Shown here: piece by piece, positions 26,407-35,732 of the stretch
Layout: each line of letters starts with the position of its first letter
Position numbering within the stretch: the stretch's first letter is position 1
Assembly (NCBI RefSeq): GCF_036026595.1
Contig: NZ_JARZFX010000009.1
Coordinates: 1-64,000 of the forward strand
Length of the DNA: 64,000 nt
Direction: 5' to 3'
DNA from: Virgibacillus_P tibetensis
Lineage (GTDB): Bacteria > Bacillota > Bacilli > Bacillales > Amphibacillaceae
Program-made: the position numbers and the translations under genes
The notes under the pieces: model-generated
Database searches by the model: none
What the model was told of the DNA's origin: nothing
The model's input: the letters and a program-made list of their open reading frames with translations, nothing else

Positions 26407-29400
26407 TTAATTATTACCTTTTCCATTATTCCCGTTACCATTGTCTTTTCCCTTTCCTTTTCCTTTTCCGTTGCCATTTCCATCTTCTTCAGTAATGAAA
26501 ACTTTTCCTTCTGCTTGCGCACGTGTTTCATTATCAAAATCATCTACCACTTTAACTTCGATAACAGCGCCTTCAGCAAGAACATTACTAGGCACTGTCC
26601 AGTACCCGACATAATGACCTTCAGTTGTTTCTCTCATTGGTAACTCTGTTGCATTGGATGGTTGACCTGTTATATTTGTTAGTGGCATATGGACAGTAAA
26701 TGTTGCATCTAATCCTGACTCACTATCAAATTCAATCATTACCGTTTCACCAGCTTGAACTTCCTGGTCTTCAGTTGGTGTAAGGTTTTCAATTTCTGGT
26801 GCGTTATATTTAACCTCAATAGTTACCGTCTCACTTGATGAATTACCGGCTAAATCCTGTGCAATAACTTCGATTTCATTTGAACCATTGTCGAGCAGGA
26901 TGCGTTTCGAGTAGCTGCCGTCAGTGACTGTTGCCTTTTGCCCATTAACTTCTACAAAGTCAAGATTGGCATCAACTACGGCTCCTTCTACAGTTACTGT
27001 TTCACGATTTGTTTTATCGCCGTCTTGCGGGCTATCAATCGTTAACTCTGGTGACTCTGTATCCAAAGTTACTGTTACTGAGTCAGATTCATCTACTGGT
27101 GCACCGTTAAGCAATGTCACGGCTGTAATTTCATTATCGCCTTCTGCTAACTCAGTTGTTATAGCGAAGTTGCCATCATCGCCCACTTCAGTAGTACCTG
27201 CTTCTTCCCCGTTATTCAATAATTGTAAAGTAGTCGTAGGAGAAGCACTTCCTTCTACTGTAATTTCAGCCTCATTTGTAATTAAATCTTCTGCAGGTGA
27301 CGTGATTACAGGCGCATCCACTTCATAGCTTACACGAGCACGAATCATATAGTTCCCTTCAGATGCAGGGGATTGTGACCATGCACCGCCAACTACTTGA
27401 TAGCTGCGTTCAGCATAAGGCCCATTTTCATCTGTTGCTAACCCTGGGACATTAGGGTAGGCACCTGTTTGAATATATACCATATAGAAATCACCATCAA
27501 CTTGAATAGCATTTTCTCTTAGGTCAACAATTGTCCATTCATCCAAACTTCTTACTGCTTCTGCTTCTATCGGGCCTGCTATTTTTTGACCTGGTGTACC
27601 ATTAGCACCAGTAGCATCCCATACCTCTACAGCAAATTCCGTTCCACCTGGGTTTGGCCAGTCAGCATCATGGAATTGGAATACACCGTCTGTTACGATA
27701 GCAGAATCCTTCCCTTCAGGCAGGGACATTCTTACCGCCCAACCATTTCCTGCATCATAGAAAGCACGAGCATTTTCAGCTGTTCCGTCGTCGTAACCAA
27801 TTTCACCACCAGGCACCGTGTAGAATGGCTCTAGAGAAATATTAACTTCTGTATCTCCATCCTCCAGATTCACTGCAACTTCTGTTCCGTGGTATCCTCT
27901 GGCTAATACCTTTAAGGTGTACATACCCTCATAAGCTGTTAGAGAGTAACTACCATCTCCGTCAGTTTCTACAGGAGTAATGTTAGCATCTTCTACCAAA
28001 AGTACTGTTGCCCCTTCAATAACTTCACCTGTAGCTTCATCAGTAACTATTCCACTTACAGTATTTTGTTCAACCTCTTCTAATGTAAAATCTACTGAAG
28101 AAACTTCATCTCTTTCAATTACAACTGACTGCTGTTGAGATGCATATCCATAAGCCTCTGCGAGAACTGTGAATTCTCCAGCAGCATGCAGGATGGAATA
28201 TGATCCATCTGCCGGGCTTGTATTTACCGAACGACCACTTTCAAGTACACTTACCTGTGCACCCAAAGGCAATAACGTCGGATTAATTGCTTCCTTAACA
28301 GTAGGAGTTTCTTGCTCCTTAGATTGCATTGGTTGAATTTCTGATACAATTACCTTTTCTTTTAGAGTGTCTTTATCGATTTTATCTGTAACACCCGAAT
28401 TTAAAGGTAATACTTCGTTTAATGCATGTACACTCGTATTTTCAATGCCGTTTTCTTGAGATGCACTACTATCTACTGACGTGTCTACCAATGCGACATC
28501 ATCAATATATAAACCATCTCTTACAACACTTACATCTGTAGTTAAATTAAAGCTGATATAAACACGTTGACCACTATACTCTGACAGGTCAATTTCTGTA
28601 CTTTCCCAACCATCAGAGACATTAGTCATGCGCATCAATTGGACCCAATCTTCTTGATCTGTTGAAATAAACACATGTCCAAAATCCCAGTTATTTTCAA
28701 TGTTATACCATTGGTTAAACTGTAGGGATGTATTTTCTTCCGGCAAATCAATTGGTGGCATCATCAGTGATGTGTTAGCGTAGTTATCATATGGACCATC
28801 CAGATTTGTAGCATAAACATTTTCACCAGAAGTTGCACTTCCTGGACCTGATGTCGGTACGCCACGCTCCCAGCTGTTATTTTCGCCAAATACAGTCCAA
28901 CCTGCAGGAGCTGATTCAAAGTCTTCCAAATACCCTACAGTAATTCCTTGTGCGACAGCAACAGTGTATTCTTCACTTGTTACTTCATTATTTCCAAAAT
29001 CATTAATTACCCAGTAATAAGTTAGAGAATCACCATCAATATGCTCTCCAGGAATCAATGCAACATACTCACCTGATTTAAAGTCACCAGATATACGTGA
29101 TGCTTCAACAGTTTGTTCTGCACCATCTGCATCTTGGTAATTTAATTCTACAGATGCAACACTAACATTATCACTAACTTGAATAGATAAATCTAAATTC
29201 ATACCTGCATATGTTTCCGAAGGTGCTTCATGTTCAAACGTAGGTGCTTCATTATCTTCACCCTCTTTTGTCACTTGACCTTCTAATGTTCCTAGACCAC
29301 TTATCATTGATGATACTGCATCATATGCATTAACTAATCCATATCCAAATCCATTATTAGGAGAATCAGGGAATTGGCTATTTGTTAATGGGGTAGCAGT

Positions 29401-30828
29401 CGATAATAAGATATCTTCTATATCATCAACAGATAAACTTGCATCCGCTTGACGCAGAAGTGCTACTACCGCCGACACAGCCGGGCCTGACATGGATGTT
29501 CCATTCCATCCACCTTCATAGCCACCACCTGGAACACTTGAACGAATATTTACTCCAGGAGCCGATATATCAGGTTTAATTTCGTCATAAGGTGAAGGCC
29601 CTTGTAAAGAGAAGCTTGCTAGTCCATCATTAATATCCGTTGCTCCTGTAGCAAATGATTCTGGGTAATTTGCTGGAACAGCAACTGATCCAGGCCCACC
29701 CGGGTTAGTAAACGTAGTATTCCCTGCTGAAAACTCAGGGAAAATTTCCGCTGCTCTCCAGTTAATTACTACATCTCTGTACCATTCATCAAGACCTGGT
29801 CCACCGCCCCATGAATTATTTACTACATCAGGAGCCATATCTACACGTGCATTTCCATCAGAGTCAGTAGGAGCTAAGATCCATTCGGCTGCTGCTAAAA
29901 GATCAACATCTGTACCTCCAGCCGCCGTAAACGCCTTAACAGCGATCCACTGTGCTCCAGGAGCTACCCCAACTTGATTGGAATTATCTGGTTCACTACC
30001 AACCATAGTACCGGTTACATGTGTACCGTGCCCTTGGTCGTCATATGCTTCATCTTGTCCAACTGTTGCATCAAACCAGTTAAAGTCATGATCAACTTCA
30101 TCCGTTGCAGCATCGTATCCACGATACTTTTCTTTTAGCGCCGGATGATCCCATTGAACACCAGTATCAATACTTGCCACCACTGTACCAGATCCATCAA
30201 TTCCCATATCCCAAACAGCAGGAGCACCAACACGTTCAACGTTCCACTCCACGTTAGCAATTTCGGATTCAGGGGTCTTTGCATCTTCTGTTACAGTTGT
30301 ATATAATTCACGCGTTTCGTTAGGTAATATCTTTTCGACTTCTGCAAATGTAGCGATTTTTTCAGCTACCTCTTTTGTAGCTGTTACGGACATACCATTA
30401 ACAATATGATAGGAATTAAAATCTTTTACATTACCTGTTGCTAGTTCTGTCTCCAAATATTTCTTCACATTATATTGTGACGTTAAGGAAGTTTCTCTTA
30501 ATTCTGAAACAACAGCTGATCGCTGAATGAACTCAGATTGCTGGGCCGAAAGCTTAGCATTAGCTGATGACTCTTTAGCTTCTTTCGCTACCTTCACCGT
30601 ATCTGCCTTTTCACTGAATTTGACTAAGAATGTTACTTTGTCATCTTTCATAAACTCATCAAAAAGACGTTCACTTACTTTCACTTGCGAAACATTATTG
30701 GAATCATTTAACGAATGGTGTAACTTTCCATTCGATTCCGCACTAGTGATGCCAGGTGCAATTAAAGAAAATGTCATTAGAAAAGTTGCTGCAATACTAA
30801 AAGCCCTTGTTTGACGTTTTTTCTTCAT
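26407..30828 (-). CDS. Large secreted subtilisin-like protease, bacillopeptidase F type
   Basis: A 1473-residue secreted S8 protease. In order: signal peptide (about 1-30), I9-like propeptide (about 60-190), catalytic domain with Asp in SIDTGVQ near 220, His in GHGTHVTGT near 265 and Ser in GTSMSGP near 455, a jelly-roll/MAM-like region (about 620-790), two or three carboxypeptidase-regulatory-like beta repeats (about 860-1050), Ig-like repeats with TVTVEG/VTIEVK (about 1190-1370), and a low-complexity Gly/Asn/Lys tail. Domain borders are approximate. The start is ATG 30828 or the TTG at 30834, which is better spaced from GGGGAGG. It probably digests extracellular protein. Confidence 0.9.
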   Translation of the reverse strand: MKKKRQTRAFSIAATFLMTFSLIAPGITSAESNGKLHHSLNDSNNVSQVKVSERLFDEFMKDDKVTFLVKFSEKADTVKVAKEAKESSANAKLSAQQSEFIQRSAVVSELRETSLTSQYNVKKYLETELATGNVKDFNSYHIVNGMSVTATKEVAEKIATFAEVEKILPNETRELYTTVTEDAKTPESEIANVEWNVERVGAPAVWDMGIDGSGTVVASIDTGVQWDHPALKEKYRGYDAATDEVDHDFNWFDATVGQDEAYDDQGHGTHVTGTMVGSEPDNSNQVGVAPGAQWIAVKAFTAAGGTDVDLLAAAEWILAPTDSDGNARVDMAPDVVNNSWGGGPGLDEWYRDVVINWRAAEIFPEFSAGNTTFTNPGGPGSVAVPANYPESFATGATDINDGLASFSLQGPSPYDEIKPDISAPGVNIRSSVPGGGYEGGWNGTSMSGPAVSAVVALLRQADASLSVDDIEDILLSTATPLTNSQFPDSPNNGFGYGLVNAYDAVSSMISGLGTLEGQVTKEGEDNEAPTFEHEAPSETYAGMNLDLSIQVSDNVSVASVELNYQDADGAEQTVEASRISGDFKSGEYVALIPGEHIDGDSLTYYWVINDFGNNEVTSEEYTVAVAQGITVGYLEDFESAPAGWTVFGENNSWERGVPTSGPGSATSGENVYATNLDGPYDNYANTSLMMPPIDLPEENTSLQFNQWYNIENNWDFGHVFISTDQEDWVQLMRMTNVSDGWESTEIDLSEYSGQRVYISFNLTTDVSVVRDGLYIDDVALVDTSVDSSASQENGIENTSVHALNEVLPLNSGVTDKIDKDTLKEKVIVSEIQPMQSKEQETPTVKEAINPTLLPLGAQVSVLESGRSVNTSPADGSYSILHAAGEFTVLAEAYGYASQQQSVVIERDEVSSVDFTLEEVEQNTVSGIVTDEATGEVIEGATVLLVEDANITPVETDGDGSYSLTAYEGMYTLKVLARGYHGTEVAVNLEDGDTEVNISLEPFYTVPGGEIGYDDGTAENARAFYDAGNGWAVRMSLPEGKDSAIVTDGVFQFHDADWPNPGGTEFAVEVWDATGANGTPGQKIAGPIEAEAVRSLDEWTIVDLRENAIQVDGDFYMVYIQTGAYPNVPGLATDENGPYAERSYQVVGGAWSQSPASEGNYMIRARVSYEVDAPVITSPAEDLITNEAEITVEGSASPTTTLQLLNNGEEAGTTEVGDDGNFAITTELAEGDNEITAVTLLNGAPVDESDSVTVTLDTESPELTIDSPQDGDKTNRETVTVEGAVVDANLDFVEVNGQKATVTDGSYSKRILLDNGSNEIEVIAQDLAGNSSSETVTIEVKYNAPEIENLTPTEDQEVQAGETVMIEFDSESGLDATFTVHMPLTNITGQPSNATELPMRETTEGHYVGYWTVPSNVLAEGAVIEVKVVDDFDNETRAQAEGKVFITEEDGNGNGKGKGKGKDNGNGNNGKGNN

Positions 30829-30853
30829 ACTCAAAACCTTTTCCTCCCCTCGA

Positions 30854-30910
30854 TTATATAACAATGTGTAACAAACACCAGGATGAGAACCACTTCAAAC
30901 TAAAATACAC
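30854..30910 (-). CDS. Candidate 18-residue upstream ORF (leader peptide) of the subtilase
   Basis: GTG start with a perfect AAGGAGG five bases upstream (30916-30922), 18 sense codons, then TAA about 20 bases before the subtilase start region. The predicted peptide is aromatic and hydrophobic (MYFSLKWFSSWCLLHIVI). A GAGAACC/GGTTCTC inverted repeat (about 30884-30938) spans its start. Translation is unproven. Confidence 0.4.
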   Translation of the reverse strand: MYFSLKWFSSWCLLHIVI

Positions 30911-30922
30911 CTCTGCCTCCTT

Positions 30923-31456
30923 CCCCAAATTAGGTTCTCAGTTGTCAGTGGTGCTTTGGTATAATCTTAGTTGTTGAGTGTAAGTATAATGGATATCTGA
31001 AAGGAATTATGTCGAAATACGTCAGTTTAAATCTGAATTTTCAAAATTGATAGAATGGTATTATCTTTTCTTCTTTTAATACATAGGTTATAGACCCGTT
31101 TATTTAAAAAAACGTACCAAATTATAAGTAAAACCTTTGCAAGTAGTGCAATCAACGTTTCTTCCATCAAATCACTTGTAGGTTAACTAGTCTAAAAAAT
31201 GATTAATTATTCCTATTTTAAATAGAAGTTAAGTCCCACATTTTCTAGCTTGAGGAAAACATAGGTCTCCAGAACCTTGTTTTATCACAAATTATAGTTC
31301 TTTTATCCCTGTTTTTGTTATAAGATATAATACTAACAGTGTCTAAATACCTGATTTTTGAAAAAATGCAATCTTTTTGAAACACTACAGTTATTCCAAT
31401 CCTGATCGACAGAACTGGACGTAGTTCAACTTTAAGTGACAAATAAAATGGTAACT
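30923..31456. other. Long AT-rich intergenic region
   Basis: More than 500 bp without a convincing gene, between the subtilase leader and the M42 peptidase terminator. It has several TATAAT-like segments but no clear promoter pair on either strand. The subtilase promoter and any operators should lie in its left part. Confidence 0.5.
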
Positions 31457-31502
31457 AAAAAAAATCAACAATCCAATTATATTAGGATTGTTGATTTTTT
31501 TG
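31457..31502 (-). terminator. Terminator after the M42 peptidase gene
   Basis: AAAAAATCAACAATCC / GGATTGTTGATTTTTT, 16 bp stem, A- and T-runs on both sides. Confidence 0.85.
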
Positions 31503-31534
31503 CAGCCCTGTTAGTGGTTAACCTACAATAATTT

Positions 31535-32596
31535 CTAGTCTTCCAGAGGGTTCAAGTTTTCTTCTCCTGTCATCTCTGCAATCATCGTTACCAATAGCTC
31601 AATCTCTTCATCTATATCTTTTAGACTTGCTGTTTCTACAGGTGAATGCATATAACGCAATGGCAACGATACTAAGGATACAGGAACACCTTTACCTGTT
31701 AAGCGCATTATATCAGCATCTGTTCCAGTCATTCTAGGAGTTAATTCATATTGAACATTCATATTTAATTTCTTAGCAGTGTTTTCCAGTAGTTTGTTTA
31801 TTTTACTATTAATTGGTGCCCCTTTTGCCAGAACGGGACCCTGTTCAAGACGTACGTCTCCGTGCTTATTTCGATTAACACCTGGATAATCTGTAGCAAA
31901 TGTAACATCACACGCAATTGCCATTGTCGGCTCTATCCCAGCAGCAGCAAAGTATGCTCCCCCCATGTTTGTTTCTTCGTTTACAGTACTCGCCGCATAT
32001 ACACCAACGGAACAATCCTTTTTCGCTAGACGCTTCAGCACTTCTGCAACAATAAACGAACCAGTACGATTATCCAGACCGCGACCTGCAATATAACGCT
32101 CTGCTAATATTTCCGGTTCAGTTTTGTAGACTGCTAAATCTCCTATTTGCACCTCACCCTCCGCTTCTCCCTTTGTTTTATATCCACAGTCGATAAATAG
32201 ATCTTCCAAACCGAAGTCGTTTTTCAATCCCCCATGATGCTGAGCGTTGACCCCGATAACACCAGTTACCGTCTTATTCTTATTGCCTAAAACTGTTACT
32301 TTCATGCCAACTGCGGCCTTTGGATTAATTCCACCCATTTTTTCAAAATGTAAAAAACCATCCTCATCAATACGATTAATGATAAGCGCGATTTCATCAC
32401 AGTGACCAGCTAATAATATCTTAAAGGAAGCTTGTGGGTTAAGGACTCCAATTGCATTTCCGGCATGATCTGTTCTAATTTCATCAGCAAATTCTTTTAC
32501 ATAATTAATCCATTTCTTTTGGATTTCCACTTCATTACTTGACGGGGAAGCTGTATGTAATAGTTCTAATAGAAATTCCTGATTCGCTTTTTCCAT
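31535..32596 (-). CDS. ytoP: M42-family aminopeptidase
   Basis: A 353-residue cytoplasmic metallopeptidase. Metal and catalytic residues are visible: H-x-D in GHCDEIAL near residue 68, GRGLDNRTGS near 178, NEETNMGG near 211, ACDVTFATD near 232 and a late MHSPVE His. The family forms dodecameric aminopeptidase shells. GGAGGAAA precedes the ATG. B. subtilis ytoP is likewise next to a thioredoxin-like gene. Confidence 0.93.
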   Translation of the reverse strand: MEKANQEFLLELLHTASPSSNEVEIQKKWINYVKEFADEIRTDHAGNAIGVLNPQASFKILLAGHCDEIALIINRIDEDGFLHFEKMGGINPKAAVGMKVTVLGNKNKTVTGVIGVNAQHHGGLKNDFGLEDLFIDCGYKTKGEAEGEVQIGDLAVYKTEPEILAERYIAGRGLDNRTGSFIVAEVLKRLAKKDCSVGVYAASTVNEETNMGGAYFAAAGIEPTMAIACDVTFATDYPGVNRNKHGDVRLEQGPVLAKGAPINSKINKLLENTAKKLNMNVQYELTPRMTGTDADIMRLTGKGVPVSLVSLPLRYMHSPVETASLKDIDEEIELLVTMIAEMTGEENLNPLED

Positions 32597-32678
32597 GATT
32601 ATTTCCTCCTCGAGATAAAAAATAATACTTTTATTCCTCTACAATCATAGCAAATATTCAAACTAAGAGCACTTTTGT

Positions 32679-32715
32679 TTACGTATCAGATTATTATAGA
32701 TAAACTGATACGTAA
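32679..32715. promoter_or_regulatory. Interrupted palindrome in the M42/thioredoxin-like divergent region
   Basis: TTACGTATCAG (32679-32689) and its exact reverse complement CTGATACGTAA (32705-32715), 15 bp apart, in the space between two divergent genes. It could be an operator for a dimeric regulator or a leader hairpin. Confidence 0.45.
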
Positions 32716-32740
32716 CTTTTAGTAAAGGAGCGTTTATGTT

Positions 32741-33304
32741 ATGGAACTTAATAAATGGTACGAGAAAGCAATGTCACCTGATGAATATATTGAGGCAATG
32801 GAAAAGCATAAAGCAAATTTGCTTCACATTTATGACCATTTCAATTTACCTGATGACCAATCCTTCTTTGAGGATGTAAAAGTAAAAGACTTGCGGGTTT
32901 TAGTTTTAACAGAAGACTGGTGTGGCGATGCAATGTTAAACATACCAATTCTGCTTCGTATGTCAGAAGCGGCTAATATGAATGTACGTGTCCTTCTTAG
33001 AGATCAAAATTTAGATCTTATGGATCAATACCTGACAAACGGCAAATCTCGTTCTATCCCCATCTTCATATTTATAGATAAGGAAGGTAACGAAGTAACT
33101 AAATGGGGACCACGTGCTGAGAAGATCCAGCAATTCGTAGACGATTCACGTAAGGAACTGCCATCTCAGGATGCTGAGGATTATAAAGAAAAATTTAATG
33201 AAATGCTACTATTCATGACAAAATCATTCCGTGACAATACTGATTTTTGGGATGAGGTTTATGCAAACATTAAACAAACGGTAATTAACGGAGTTAAAGG
33301 CTGA
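32741..33304 (+). CDS. Thioredoxin-fold family protein without CxxC
   Basis: A 187-residue cytoplasmic protein with a thioredoxin-like core: VLVLTEDWCGDAM near residue 54 at the active-site position and SIPIFIFIDKEG near 104 containing the cis-Pro. The usual WCGPC reads WCGD, with only one Cys, so classic dithiol chemistry is not possible; a monothiol or binding role is more likely. GGAGCG precedes the start. Terminator follows immediately. Confidence 0.8.
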   Translation: MELNKWYEKAMSPDEYIEAMEKHKANLLHIYDHFNLPDDQSFFEDVKVKDLRVLVLTEDWCGDAMLNIPILLRMSEAANMNVRVLLRDQNLDLMDQYLTNGKSRSIPIFIFIDKEGNEVTKWGPRAEKIQQFVDDSRKELPSQDAEDYKEKFNEMLLFMTKSFRDNTDFWDEVYANIKQTVINGVKG

Positions 33305-33325
33305 CAATTGTGTCAGCCTTTTTTT
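33296..33325 (+). terminator. Terminator after the thioredoxin-like gene
   Basis: AAGGCTGACA / TGTCAGCCTT with a 4-base loop and seven T. Confidence 0.9.
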
Positions 33326-33392
33326 GTATATTAATCGAAGTCCTTTGTCTATACTAGTGACAAAAACGTTCTTAAGGATTAAAGGTGAATAT

Positions 33393-34397
33393 ATGAGTAT
33401 TAGAATTTTTAAGCAGATTTATTTTCGTCTACCAGTGATACTAAAGTTACTAATAACCATTCTCATGTTAATGTTGTTATTTGGAATGGTAATTCACTTT
33501 GTTGAACCACAACAATTCCCCACTATTTTCGATGGCATATGGTGGGCGTTTGTTACAGCTGCTACAGTTGGCTATGGCGACTATGTCCCCTTATCTGTTG
33601 CTGGTAAACTCATAGCTATCCTCTTAATTTTAACAGGCGGCGGCTTAATAGCTTTTTATATTACCTCCTTATCAGCTGCTACAATACAGCATGAAAGAGA
33701 TTTAGAAGGTGGCAGGCTTGCCTTTAAAGGGAGTAACCACCTCATATTAGTTGGCTGGAACGAGCGTACAAGGCAGCTGATAAAAATTATAACTAAAACA
33801 ACACCGGACCTCAGAATTGTTCTCATTGACCGAACCTTGCAGCATGTTGCTTTTCAAAACTACCCTGTGCACTTTATACAGGGAGATGCAACAGAAGACG
33901 AGACTTTAGTCAAAGCTAATGTAGAATTAGCAGAACGTGTGCTTATTACTGCTGACATTTCAAAAAGGGAGCGCCAGGCTGATAACTATACAATTCTAAC
34001 AACTGTTGCCATTAGAGGTAACAACAAGGAAATACCCATTGTTGCAGAAGTTTTATCTAAAGTACAAATTGAAAATGCTCTACGGGCTGGTGCTACTACC
34101 ATTATTCGTTCGAATGATTTTATGAGTGCCTTATTTTATCATGAGCTTTCACATATAAAAGCTGCTACACCATTTGAGGATATTTTGCAGATCTTGAACA
34201 GTCAGCAATTTCACCACTCCAAGTTACCAGAGGACCTGGACAATAAACCGTTTATATATATTTCAAAGCTACATTCTAAAAAGCAACATCTTTTACTGGG
34301 GCTCATTCGAAATAAAACCTATCATTTAAATCCTCCAGCTGAATTTTTAGTAAAAGAAGGCGATATTCTGCTGTCTTTAGTCAATTGGCAAAATTAA
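33393..34397 (+). CDS. yugO: Potassium channel with RCK domain, YugO type
   Basis: A 334-residue membrane protein: two transmembrane helices flanking a pore helix with the K+ selectivity filter TVGYGD (near residue 63), then a cytoplasmic RCK/TrkA-N domain (LILVGWNERT near 118, QGDATEDE near 165) and a TrkA-C-like end. B. subtilis YugO is the potassium channel used in biofilm electrical signalling. The start is ATG 33393 after AAAGGTGA; an upstream extension runs into the terminator. Its end overlaps convergent yugN by 21 bp. Confidence 0.9.
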   Translation: MSIRIFKQIYFRLPVILKLLITILMLMLLFGMVIHFVEPQQFPTIFDGIWWAFVTAATVGYGDYVPLSVAGKLIAILLILTGGGLIAFYITSLSAATIQHERDLEGGRLAFKGSNHLILVGWNERTRQLIKIITKTTPDLRIVLIDRTLQHVAFQNYPVHFIQGDATEDETLVKANVELAERVLITADISKRERQADNYTILTTVAIRGNNKEIPIVAEVLSKVQIENALRAGATTIIRSNDFMSALFYHELSHIKAATPFEDILQILNSQQFHHSKLPEDLDNKPFIYISKLHSKKQHLLLGLIRNKTYHLNPPAEFLVKEGDILLSLVNWQN

Positions 34398-34790
34398 GGA
34401 TTCTATTTTCTGGACTAACTCTTTTCCGATGGCAATATACTCATCAGGAACATCGGCATCCGGATCAATTGGTGTTTGGAACTGATTAATTAAACTTCCA
34501 GCTGTTCCAGGCATCGGCCCTTCCACGTCATTTTCTCCTTGATACTGATGAGCTAATAAGAATGGCTTTTCAAGACGAACAGTAACGCCAGGATAGTCCA
34601 GAGAACCGGCTACGGCATAGAATGGAATCCGCAGATAGTAGTAAATGCCTTTATCGTCTATTTTTAAATCAAAGTGCCCGTTATCGTAATCCCAATTTGA
34701 ACCTATAACGAATCCTTCCGGTTTTAATAATTCTTCTAATACGTATAACGAGTATATTTTCTGTTCTATTTTTGAATCCAATGGAACCAT
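34377..34790 (-). CDS. yugN: YugN-family protein
   Basis: A 137-residue soluble protein matching the YugN family, with RIPFYAVAGSLDYPGVTVRLEKPFLL features (about 55-80). Function unknown. The ATG at 34790 is six bases after GGAAG; the preceding TTG is less likely. Neighbours yugO and yugI are also neighbours in B. subtilis. The gene ends inside the 3' end of yugO. Confidence 0.85.
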   Translation of the reverse strand: MVPLDSKIEQKIYSLYVLEELLKPEGFVIGSNWDYDNGHFDLKIDDKGIYYYLRIPFYAVAGSLDYPGVTVRLEKPFLLAHQYQGENDVEGPMPGTAGSLINQFQTPIDPDADVPDEYIAIGKELVQKIESLILPID

Positions 34791-34905
34791 CAAAATCTTC
34801 CTTTCGACATCTTTTATGATTTATACTTTGCTTGTAACTAAAATTTATGCTAAAATTATATATTGTGTAAAAAGAATCGAATAATGGATATAGGAGTTGT
34901 TCAGC

Positions 34906-35292
34906 ATGACAAGCAATTTTGAGACTGGTCAAATTTTAGAAGGTAAAGTTACAGGAATACAACCATACGGAGCATTCGTAGCTCTAAATGAAGAATTACA
35001 GGGATTAGTTCATATCTCAGAAGTAACACATGGTTATGTAAAAGATATTAATGATCATTTAACAGTTGGAGACGAGGTTAAAGTAAAAGTCTTAAACGTA
35101 GATGAAAACAAGAATAAAGTGTCCCTATCTATTCGTGCTACAGAAGAAGCTCCTAAGAAACCTGCTAAAGCACAAAGAAGCAAACCAGTACAACAGCAGG
35201 ATGCAGATACTTCTGGTTTTAACACCTTAAAGGATAAACTGGAAGAGTGGATTCACCAATCAGAAGAGCGTGAAGGAACATTTAAAAAATAA
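34906..35292 (+). CDS. yugI: S1 RNA-binding domain protein, general stress protein 13 family
   Basis: A 128-residue protein with one N-terminal S1 domain (ILEGKVTGIQPYGAFVAL near 10, VHISEVTHGYVKD near 37, KVSLSIRA near 75), a Lys/Pro/Gln linker (about 85-103) and a short acidic tail. It is probably ribosome- or RNA-associated. B. subtilis YugI is a general stress protein. ATG 34906 lies 9 bp after TAGGAG. No sigma-B promoter was seen here. Confidence 0.9.
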   Translation: MTSNFETGQILEGKVTGIQPYGAFVALNEELQGLVHISEVTHGYVKDINDHLTVGDEVKVKVLNVDENKNKVSLSIRATEEAPKKPAKAQRSKPVQQQDADTSGFNTLKDKLEEWIHQSEEREGTFKK

Positions 35293-35303
35293 TAAAATGG
35301 AAA

Positions 35304-35345
35304 AAGGCAAAACCCAAATATAATTTGAGTTTGCCTTATTTTTTT
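35304..35345. terminator. Bidirectional terminator between yugI and yuzA
   Basis: AAGGCAAA / TTTGCCTT with an extended CCCAAAT/ATTTGAG upper stem, flanked by A- and T-runs. Confidence 0.8.
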
Positions 35346-35350
35346 ATCTA

Positions 35351-35593
35351 TTATCCATCTACTCTCCCTGGCTCTCTTTTGTCTGCAAATGCTTCATCTG
35401 TTCTAAACAATAAAGGAAGCAATACTAATCCACTAATCCCTACTAATGTATAGATAATTCGAGCAAATGCAGCACTTTGTTCACCTGCGCCGAAAATGGC
35501 CGCTACTAAATCAAACTGAAATAAACCAATTAGTCCCCAATTTATTGCACCAATAATCGTTATCGCTAAAGCAGTTCGTTGTAATCCATTCAT
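35351..35593 (-). CDS. yuzA: Small DUF378 membrane protein
   Basis: An 80-residue protein with two hydrophobic helices (about 7-33 and 44-62) and the DUF378 signature GAINWGLIGL near residue 15. B. subtilis YuzA is of this family and lies near yugI and pgi. GGAGGAT precedes the ATG. Function unknown. Confidence 0.88.
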   Translation of the reverse strand: MNGLQRTALAITIIGAINWGLIGLFQFDLVAAIFGAGEQSAAFARIIYTLVGISGLVLLPLLFRTDEAFADKREPGRVDG

Positions 35594-35732
35594 TGAAAAT
35601 CCTCCCTTATCTATATTTCTTATATAGTTTTAACTATTTTTTAAAAAGTATTCAGCTCATTCTTGATTTAAAAACTTTTCTTGGTTAAAGTGAATTGTGT
35701 ATATCGTTGTAGATTATCAAAGGAGGATACTA

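Noticed and set aside
31245..31442. Small minus-strand open frame in the long intergenic region
   Set aside because: No ribosome binding site, AT-driven composition and no recognisable features.
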